Positions 4,754 through 10,169 of a stretch of DNA of 10,169 bases are shown here, one piece after another (positions within the stretch are counted from its first letter, which is position 1; every line of letters begins with the position of its first letter). The stretch lies in assembly GCA_001067655.1 (NCBI GenBank), contig JUNU01000403.1, positions 1 through 10,169 of the forward strand, written 5' to 3'. Position numbers and translations under genes: made by a program. The notes beneath the pieces are model-generated. The model was not told the origin of the DNA. It was given only the letters and a program-made list of their open reading frames with translations, and made no database searches. This stretch comes from Neisseria lactamica (lineage in GTDB: Bacteria; Pseudomonadota; Gammaproteobacteria; Burkholderiales; Neisseriaceae).

Positions 4754-6013
4754 ATGAGTATGTCCCTCGCCCAAAAACTCGCCGCCGACAGCATTGCGGC
4801 GGTCGCCGAAGGGCGCAACCTTCAGGATGTGTTGGCGCAAATCCGCGCGACGCATCCCGAGCTGACGGCGCAGGAAAACGGCGTGTTGCAGGATATTGCC
4901 TACGGCTGCCAGCGTTATTTGGGCAGTTTGAAACATATGCTCGCGCAGATGCTGAAAAAGCCGATTGACAATCCGCAGCTCGAAAGCCTGCTTCTGGCTG
5001 CGATATACCAACTGCATTACACGCGCAACGCGCCTCATGCGGTGGTCAATGAGGCGGTCGAGAGCATCGCGAAAATCGGGTGCGGGCAGTTCCGCTCGTT
5101 TGCCAACGCGATTTTGCGGCGTTTTTTGCGCGAGCGTCAGAAGCTGGAGGCTTCGTGCAAAAAAGACGATGTGGCGAAACACAACCTGCCGCTGTGGTGG
5201 GTGGCATACCTGAAAAACCATTATCCGAAACACTGGCACAACATCATCACCGCGCTGCAATCGCATCCGCCGATGACGCTGCGGGTCAACCGCCGCCACG
5301 GCAATGCCGAATCGTATCTGGAAAAGCTGGCGGCAGAAGGTGTTGCGGCTAAGGCGTTGGACGAATATGCGGTAACGTTGGACGAGGCGGTTCCCGTCAG
5401 CCGGCTGCCCGGTTTTGCCGAAGGGCTGGTGTCGGTGCAAGATTTCGGCGCGCAGCAGGCGGCGTATCTGTTAAACCCTAAAGACGGCGAACGGATTTTG
5501 GACGCGTGCGCCGCGCCGGGCGGGAAAACGGGGCATATGTTGGAACTGGCGGATTGTCATGTGACCGCTTTGGATATAGACGAGGGTCGTCTGAAAAGGG
5601 TGAAGGACAATCTCGACCGTTTGGGGTTTCAGACGACCGCTCTGGCTTGCGCCGATGCGCAGGACTTGGCGGCGTGGTATGATGGAAAGCCTTTCGACGC
5701 CATCCTTGCCGACGTGCCGTGTACCGCCTCGGGTGTGGCGCGGCGCAATCCCGACGTGAAATGGCTGCGCCGTCCGACCGATGCCGCCAAAACCGCCCGT
5801 CAGCAGGAGGCATTGCTGGACGCGCTTTGGCAAACCCTGACGAAAAACGGCAGAATGCTGCTGGCCACCTGCTCGGTGTTCGTCGAAGAAAACGACGTTC
5901 AGTTGCAAAAATTCCTCAACCGCCACGCCGATGCCGAGCTGATCGAGTCGCGTGTGCTTTTACCGAACAAACATCAAGATGGCTTTTATTACGCGCTTAT
6001 CAAAAAGCAGTAA
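4754..6013 (+). CDS. rsmB: 16S rRNA (cytosine-967-C5)-methyltransferase
   Basis: Methylates C5 of cytosine 967 (E. coli numbering) in 16S rRNA using S-adenosylmethionine; cytoplasmic. The 419-residue length fits the family. An N-terminal NusB-like RNA-binding domain spans about 1-130, and the Rossmann methyltransferase domain about 170-419. Motif I is DACAAPGGKT (250-259). The two family cysteines are in motif IV, DVPCTASG (320-327, Cys323), and motif VI, ATCSVF (371-376, Cys373, the expected nucleophile). TAAGGA (4739-4744) is 9 bases before the ATG; a second ATG two codons on (4760) is possible. A pair of inverted DUS cores lies inside the gene (5584-5639), encoding EGRLK (277-281) and FQTT (292-295). 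The 3' end overlaps the DUF4390 gene by 35 bases. Confidence 0.96.
   Translation: MSMSLAQKLAADSIAAVAEGRNLQDVLAQIRATHPELTAQENGVLQDIAYGCQRYLGSLKHMLAQMLKKPIDNPQLESLLLAAIYQLHYTRNAPHAVVNEAVESIAKIGCGQFRSFANAILRRFLRERQKLEASCKKDDVAKHNLPLWWVAYLKNHYPKHWHNIITALQSHPPMTLRVNRRHGNAESYLEKLAAEGVAAKALDEYAVTLDEAVPVSRLPGFAEGLVSVQDFGAQQAAYLLNPKDGERILDACAAPGGKTGHMLELADCHVTALDIDEGRLKRVKDNLDRLGFQTTALACADAQDLAAWYDGKPFDAILADVPCTASGVARRNPDVKWLRRPTDAAKTARQQEALLDALWQTLTKNGRMLLATCSVFVEENDVQLQKFLNRHADAELIESRVLLPNKHQDGFYYALIKKQ
5584..5639. repeat. Inverted DUS pair within rsmB
   Basis: GGGTCGTCTGAA (5584-5595, plus) and TTCAGACGACCG (5628-5639, minus) each differ from the dialect 12-mer only at base 1. The arms 5585-5596 and 5627-5638 form a perfect 12-bp stem with a 30-base loop inside the coding sequence. 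No T run follows, so it should not end transcription efficiently. Confidence 0.88.
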
Positions 6014-6572
6014 ACGGCTGTTTGGAACGCTGTTGCTCGCCCTGTCGCTGAATGCGGCGGCGGAGGGCATCAGCGTGACCCGCTCCGAGGCGAAACTGAC
6101 CGAAACCGGGCAGCTTTCCGTCAGCAGCCGTTTCCGCACCGATTTGCCCGACCAGCTCAAACAGGCGCTCCGGCAGGGCGTGCCGTTGAATTTCACTTTG
6201 AGCTGGCAGCTTTCTGCGCCTTCCATGCCGTCTTACCGCTTCAAGTTTGACCAGCTGCTCAACAGCGACAACACCATCCACTACAAACTTTCCTTCCATC
6301 CGCTGACCAACCGCTACCGCATAACCGTCGGCACGTTTTCCACCGAATACGACACGCTCGATACCGCCTTGCGCGGCGTAGGGGCAGTCGCCAACTGGAA
6401 AGTGCTGTCCAAAGGCGCGTTAAGCGGCGTTGCAGCGAAAGACACGCAAGCCGAAATCCGCCTGCTGCTCTCGACGGCGAAGCTGCCCAAACCCTTCCAA
6501 ATCAACGCGTTGACTTCTAAAAACTGGCACTTGGATTCTGGCTGGAAGTCTCTGACCATCTCTCAGGAGTAA
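5979..6572 (+). CDS. Secreted DUF4390-family protein
   Basis: A 197-residue protein of unknown function, typical of the gene found just before ntrY in beta-proteobacteria. From the ATG at 5979 it begins MAFITRLSKSSKRLFG, a basic n-region, then a hydrophobic core and NAAA/E as likely cleavage site (after about residue 28), so it is probably periplasmic. The mature part is predicted beta-rich, with conserved-looking stretches LTNRYRITVGTFSTEYDTLDTAL and INALTSKNWHLDSGWK near the C-terminus. The frame is open further upstream (ATG at 5952), but those 9 residues would spoil the signal peptide. The start lies inside rsmB (35-base overlap) with no clear Shine-Dalgarno, suggesting translational coupling. 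ntrY begins 3 bases after its stop. Co-expression with NtrYX suggests, without proving, a link to the sensor. Confidence 0.85.
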   Translation: MAFITRLSKSSKRLFGTLLLALSLNAAAEGISVTRSEAKLTETGQLSVSSRFRTDLPDQLKQALRQGVPLNFTLSWQLSAPSMPSYRFKFDQLLNSDNTIHYKLSFHPLTNRYRITVGTFSTEYDTLDTALRGVGAVANWKVLSKGALSGVAAKDTQAEIRLLLSTAKLPKPFQINALTSKNWHLDSGWKSLTISQE

Positions 6573-6575
6573 ACC

Positions 6576-8699
6576 ATGCGCCGCTTTCTCCTGATTGCCG
6601 TGTTGGCGGCGGTGGGACTGCTCTACGGACTGACCATTGCAACGGGCAGTACCAGCCCGCTGGCGGAATATTTTTGGTGGATTATCGCTCTGTGTGCGCT
6701 GTTGATGCTGGTGTTGGCATCGGTTTTGACGCGTTACGTCCTGCTCCTTATGCGCGACAAAAGCAAGGGCGTGTTCGGTTCGCAGATTGCGCGGCGGCTG
6801 TCGGGGATGTTTACGCTGGTGGCGGTATTGCCGGGCGTTTTTCTCTTTGGCATTTCTGCGCAGTTCATTAACGGCACGATTAATTCATGGTTCGGCAACG
6901 ATACCCACGAAGCTCTCGAACGCAGTCTGAACTTGAGCAAATCCGCGCTGAATCTGGCGGTGGATAACGCCGTCAGCAATGCCACACCAGTGCAAATTGA
7001 TCTAATCAGCACCGCGTCTGTGGACGGCGATTTGGGCAAGGCGCTGAAAAATGCCGCCAAATCGGGCGGCTTTACCCAGCTTTCGCTCTACGACGTCAAA
7101 ACCCATAAAACCGAGAAAAGTGTCAATCCGCTGAAACTAAACCAGCCCGAACTCGACAAAGAAGGATGGGAGAAGCTGGAGCAGACCGGCTCGATACGCA
7201 GTTTGGAAAACATAGAAAATGTCTTGTACGCGCAAGGCTGGATGCTGATCGGCGCGCACAACGGACGCGATTACGCCTTGTTTTTTCGTCAGCCCATCCC
7301 GCAGGATGTGGCGCAAGACGCGACCTTGATTGAAGCGGCGCGGGCAAAATACGCCGAATTGAGTTACACCAAACAAGGCCTGCAAACCTTCTTCTTGGCG
7401 ACTTTGCTGGTTGCCGCGCTGTTGGCGATTTTTCTTGCCTTGGTGATGGCGCTGTATTTCGCCCGCCGCTTCGTCGAGCCGGTATTGTCGTTGGCAGAAG
7501 GCGCAAGGGCGGTGGCGCAGGGCGATTTCAGCCAGAAACGCCCCGTGTTCCGCAACGACGAATTCGGCAGGTTGACCCAGTTGTTCAACCACATGACCGA
7601 ACAGCTTGCCATTGCCAAAGAAGCCGACGAGAACAACCGCCTGCGCGAAGAAGCGGCGCGCCACTATCTCGAATGCGTGTTGGAAAGCTTGACCACGGGC
7701 GTGATTACTTTGGATGCCGAAGGTCGTCTGAAAACCTTCAACAAAGCCGCCGAACGGATTTTGGGCATTGAATTGGTGCCGCTGTGGGGCAGCAACTGGC
7801 ACGACTGGCGCGGACAATCGCCGCAGCAGACACTGCTTGCCGAAGTGTTTGCCGCCATTGAAGAAACCGCCAATGCCGCCAAACCCGTCCAAGTCGAATA
7901 CGCCGCCCCCGACGATGCGCGGATTCTTTTGGGTAAAGCCACCATCCTGCCCGACGACAACGACAACGGCGTGGTAATGGTGATCGACGACATCACCGTC
8001 CTCATCCGCGCCCAAAAAGAAGCCGCATGGGGCGAAGTGGCGAAACGGTTGGCGCACGAAATCCGCAATCCGCTCACGCCTATCCAACTTTCCGCCGAGA
8101 GATTGGCATGGAAATTGCATGATAAATTGGACGAACAACACGCCCAAATCCTCAGCCGTTCGACCGACACCATCGTCAAACAGGTGGCGGCATTGAAAGA
8201 AATGGTCGAAGCCTTCCGCAATTACGCCCGCGCGCCGTCGCTGAATTTTGAAAAACACGATTTAAACCGCTTGGTTGAAGAAGTGTTGCTGCTGTACGAG
8301 GGCGGGACGTGCCGCTTTGTTCCGAACTTGTCCGACAAACCGCAGCCGATTTCCGCCGATACCACCGCCATGCGGCAGGTGTTGCACAATATTTTCAAAA
8401 ACGCGGCAGAGGCGGCGGAAGAGGCGGAAGTTCCGCAAGTGAATGTCAGCGTCGGCGAAGATAACGACGGACAGGTTTTATTGACCGTTTGTAACAACGG
8501 CAAAGGTTTCAGCAAGGAAATGCTGCATAATGCCTTCGAGCCGTATGTTACCGACAAGCCGACAGGTACGGGTCTGGGATTGCCCGTTGTGAAGAAAATC
8601 ATCGAAGAGCACGGCGGCCGCATCAGCCTGAGCAATCAGAACGAAGGCGGCGCGTGTGTGAAAATAGCCTTACCCCGATTGGTAGAAACTTATGCGTAG
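6576..8699 (+). CDS. ntrY: NtrY-type membrane sensor histidine kinase
   Basis: Inner-membrane kinase, 707 residues, that phosphorylates the response regulator encoded next to it. Membrane segments lie at about 4-22, 33-58 and 79-98, then an extracytoplasmic region (about 100-268) and a fourth segment (about 271-296). A HAMP linker (about 297-350), a PAS domain (about 360-475) and the kinase core follow. The phosphoacceptor is His494 in HEIRNP (494-499). The ATPase part has an N box around HNIFKNAAEA (Asn609) and TGTGLGLPVVKKIIEEHGG (663-681). The G1 box reads VCNNGKGF (638-645), with Asn640 where most kinases have the adenine-binding Asp. AGGAG (6565-6569) overlaps the end of the previous gene. 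A perfect in-frame DUS lies in the PAS domain. In gonococcus this system is reported to affect respiratory enzymes rather than classic nitrogen control; the signal is not known to me. Confidence 0.93.
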   Translation: MRRFLLIAVLAAVGLLYGLTIATGSTSPLAEYFWWIIALCALLMLVLASVLTRYVLLLMRDKSKGVFGSQIARRLSGMFTLVAVLPGVFLFGISAQFINGTINSWFGNDTHEALERSLNLSKSALNLAVDNAVSNATPVQIDLISTASVDGDLGKALKNAAKSGGFTQLSLYDVKTHKTEKSVNPLKLNQPELDKEGWEKLEQTGSIRSLENIENVLYAQGWMLIGAHNGRDYALFFRQPIPQDVAQDATLIEAARAKYAELSYTKQGLQTFFLATLLVAALLAIFLALVMALYFARRFVEPVLSLAEGARAVAQGDFSQKRPVFRNDEFGRLTQLFNHMTEQLAIAKEADENNRLREEAARHYLECVLESLTTGVITLDAEGRLKTFNKAAERILGIELVPLWGSNWHDWRGQSPQQTLLAEVFAAIEETANAAKPVQVEYAAPDDARILLGKATILPDDNDNGVVMVIDDITVLIRAQKEAAWGEVAKRLAHEIRNPLTPIQLSAERLAWKLHDKLDEQHAQILSRSTDTIVKQVAALKEMVEAFRNYARAPSLNFEKHDLNRLVEEVLLLYEGGTCRFVPNLSDKPQPISADTTAMRQVLHNIFKNAAEAAEEAEVPQVNVSVGEDNDGQVLLTVCNNGKGFSKEMLHNAFEPYVTDKPTGTGLGLPVVKKIIEEHGGRISLSNQNEGGACVKIALPRLVETYA
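7721..7732 (+). repeat. DUS inside ntrY
   Basis: Perfect AGGTCGTCTGAA, starting at the third base of the codon for Glu382 and encoding Gly383-Arg384-Leu385-Lys386 in the first strands of the PAS domain (context LDAEGRLKTFNKAAE). No inverted partner is nearby. Confidence 0.9.
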
Positions 8700-9975
8700 C
8701 AGTGATATTTTAATTGTAGATGACGAAGTAGGTATCCGCGACTTGCTCTCGGAAATCCTCCAAGACGAAGGTTATTCCGTGGCTTTGGCGGAGAACGCCG
8801 AAGAGGCGCGCCAACTGCGCCACCAGACCCGTCCCGCCATGGTGTTGTTGGACATATGGATGCCCGACTGCGACGGGATTACCCTGCTCAAAGAGTGGGC
8901 GAAAAACGGACAGCTCAACATGCCCGTGGTGATGATGAGCGGACACGCCAGCATCGACACCGCCGTCGAAGCCACCAAAATCGGCGCGCTCGATTTTCTG
9001 GAAAAACCGATTGCCCTGCAAAAGCTGCTCTCTACCGTCGACCGCGCCCTCAAACACGGCGAAATGCAGATGGCGGCGGGCTTGTCCTTCGATAAACTCG
9101 GCAATAGCCCCGCCATTCAAGAATTCAAGCAGCAGCTTGAGCCTGCCGTGAAAAAAAGCGGCCCCGTACTGCTCAGCGGCGAAACCGGTTCGCCGTTTGA
9201 AATCGTTGCCCGTTATTTCCACAAAAGCGGCACGCCTTGGGTCGGACTCAGCCGCGTCGAACTCATTGCTGATGCGCCATTGGAGCTGCTGCAAAAAGCA
9301 TCGGGCGGCACGCTTTATCTCGGTGATGCCGCGCAGTACAGCAAAAACATCCAAAACGGCATCAGCTTCATCCTCGGCAAGGCAGACCGTTACAACGTGC
9401 GCGTTATCGTCGCCGGCAGCCACGCCGCCGATGAAAGCCCGGCAGACGCCATCGCCGATGCCAAGTTGTCCGAACTGCTTTCCGGCAACGTCATCAGCAT
9501 CCCGCCGTTGCGCAGCCAATCCGAAGACATCGCCTTCTTGGTTAACCAAGTCATGACCGAATTGGCGGACAGCGAAAAAATCCAGCCCGTCAAATTCAGC
9601 AACGGCTCGCTGACCGTCCTGTGCCAATACAACTGGCCGGGCAATTTCGACCAGCTCCGCAGCGTCGTGAAAAACCTGATGCTGGAAGCGGACGGACAGG
9701 AAGTCCACGAGCAGGCGGTCGTTGCCGCATTGGGGCAAAAACGGGCGACGGTCGCCACCGAAATCGTCGGCGGTTTCAACTTCAATATGCCTTTGCGCGA
9801 ACTGCGTGAAGAATTGGAGCGCCGCTATTTCGAGTACCACATCGCCCAAGAAGGGCAAAACATGAGCCGCGTCGCCCAAAAAGTCGGCCTGGAGCGCACA
9901 CACCTCTACCGCAAACTCAAACAATTAGGCATCAGCGTTTCCCGCCGCAGCGCAGCGGAAAAAGCAGAAGAGTAG
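8692..9975 (+). CDS. ntrX: NtrX-type response regulator with a degenerate AAA+ domain
   Basis: A 427-residue DNA-binding response regulator, partner of NtrY. The receiver domain (about 4-120) is intact: Asp10, Asp11, phosphoacceptor Asp54 (LLDIWMP), Ser83 and Lys105. The central region (about 136-345) is recognisably AAA+ by SGETG (162-166), GGTLYLGDA (205-213), PPLRSQSEDIAFL (271-283) and NWPGNFDQLR (314-323), but its working parts are lost. Walker A reads GETGSPFE instead of GESGTGKE, the GAFTGA sigma-54 loop is absent, and Walker B has Gly-Asp where Asp-Glu is usual. A Fis-type helix-turn-helix closes the protein (about 387-414, MSRVAQKVGLERTHLYRKLKQLGI). It therefore probably binds DNA and acts without sigma-54. 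The ATG overlaps the ntrY stop by 8 bases, indicating coupled translation; the Shine-Dalgarno is weak. Confidence 0.92.
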   Translation: MRSSDILIVDDEVGIRDLLSEILQDEGYSVALAENAEEARQLRHQTRPAMVLLDIWMPDCDGITLLKEWAKNGQLNMPVVMMSGHASIDTAVEATKIGALDFLEKPIALQKLLSTVDRALKHGEMQMAAGLSFDKLGNSPAIQEFKQQLEPAVKKSGPVLLSGETGSPFEIVARYFHKSGTPWVGLSRVELIADAPLELLQKASGGTLYLGDAAQYSKNIQNGISFILGKADRYNVRVIVAGSHAADESPADAIADAKLSELLSGNVISIPPLRSQSEDIAFLVNQVMTELADSEKIQPVKFSNGSLTVLCQYNWPGNFDQLRSVVKNLMLEADGQEVHEQAVVAALGQKRATVATEIVGGFNFNMPLRELREELERRYFEYHIAQEGQNMSRVAQKVGLERTHLYRKLKQLGISVSRRSAAEKAEE

Positions 9976-9990
9976 GGCGGTAGTGGGATA

Positions 9991-10043
9991 AGAGGTCGTC
10001 TGAAAGCATACGGCACGCTGCGGTATGTTTTCAGACGACCTTG
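9991..10043 (+). terminator. DUS stem-loop terminator after ntrX
   Basis: Arms 9991-10011 and 10023-10043 pair along 21 positions, two of them G-T, and three further pairs follow a mismatch toward the loop. Perfect DUS 12-mers sit in each arm (9993-10004 plus; 10030-10041 minus). It begins 16 bases after the ntrX stop, and T-rich sequence follows (TTGTTTG). This is the likely end of the rsmB-ntrX transcript. Confidence 0.85.
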
Positions 10044-10115
10044 TTTGCCATCAACACGCCCGTTTTTGTCGAATAACCAACTCACTTTTGAGGCAATGTG
10101 CGGCAACCATTCAAA
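10044..10115. other. Short non-coding spacer
   Basis: No gene, RNA or promoter could be supported between the ntrX terminator and the Correia-type repeat. Confidence 0.5.
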
Positions 10116-10169
10116 TATAGTGGATTAACTTTAAACCAGTACGGCGTTACCTCGCCTTAGCTCAAAGAG
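10116..10169 (+). repeat. Correia repeat-enclosed element (CREE), first 54 bases
   Basis: Begins TATAGTGGATTAAC at 10116, the Correia terminal inverted repeat, and continues CCAGTACGGCGTTACC and CGCCTTAGCTCAAAGAG, matching the remembered inner sequence of these elements. It is cut by the window end, so its length, IHF site and target duplication cannot be checked. Correia ends can carry outward promoters or act as RNase III targets in Neisseria transcripts. Confidence 0.85.

Noticed and set aside
7137..8258. Long minus-strand frame opposite ntrY (373 codons)
   Set aside because: Antisense shadow of the kinase coding sequence in a GC-rich gene; no start context or domain.
8710..9924. Long minus-strand frame opposite ntrX (404 codons)
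   Set aside because: Antisense shadow of ntrX; composition typical of reversed codons and no family resemblance.
9906..10106. Minus-strand 66-codon frame reading through the ntrX terminator
   Set aside because: It translates the DUS hairpin and overlaps the end of ntrX, and I found no ribosome binding site.

Overview
The window looks like chromosomal DNA from a commensal Neisseria of the N. mucosa / N. sicca / N. macacae group. Two things support this. First, the proteins resemble, from memory, the Neisseria gene block LysM protein - def - fmt - rsmB - DUF4390 protein - ntrY - ntrX. Second, the DNA uptake sequences (DUS) are the AGGTCGTCTGAA dialect: nine perfect 12-mers plus several one-mismatch copies. 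The GCCGTCTGAA core of N. meningitidis and N. gonorrhoeae does not occur.

Layout. Positions 1-51 are one end of a Correia-like repeat. Positions 52-306 hold no gene, only DUS copies and a hairpin terminator. A secreted LysM-domain protein gene (307-1587, minus) is divergent from def (1868-2371, plus). After def comes a perfect 17-bp DUS inverted repeat, then fmt (2597-3523, plus). Between fmt and rsmB lies a small accessory segment: a MacroD-type macrodomain gene (3657-4178, plus) facing a small secreted PepSY protein gene (4297-4581, minus). It is bounded on the left by an intact DUS hairpin. On the right of the macrodomain gene are a decayed DUS hairpin and a normal intrinsic terminator. 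From 4754 to 9975 four plus-strand genes are packed with overlaps or 3-base gaps: rsmB, a secreted DUF4390 protein gene, ntrY and ntrX. A DUS stem-loop terminator follows, and the window ends inside a second Correia-type repeat (from 10116) in inverted orientation to the first.

How the genes work together. Def and Fmt act at the two ends of the bacterial formyl-methionine cycle, and RsmB methylates 16S rRNA, so the left and centre are translation housekeeping. NtrY/NtrX is a membrane sensor kinase and response regulator pair, reported in gonococcus to affect respiratory enzymes. The DUF4390 protein is probably co-expressed with it.

I see no wholly new system. The points most worth a second look are: an NtrX whose AAA+ domain has lost Walker A, the GAFTGA loop and Walker B; an Asp-to-Asn change in the NtrY ATP-binding G1 box; DUS copies inside genes that repeatedly encode EGRLK; a DUS hairpin inside the rsmB coding region; and the DUS-bounded macrodomain/PepSY segment.
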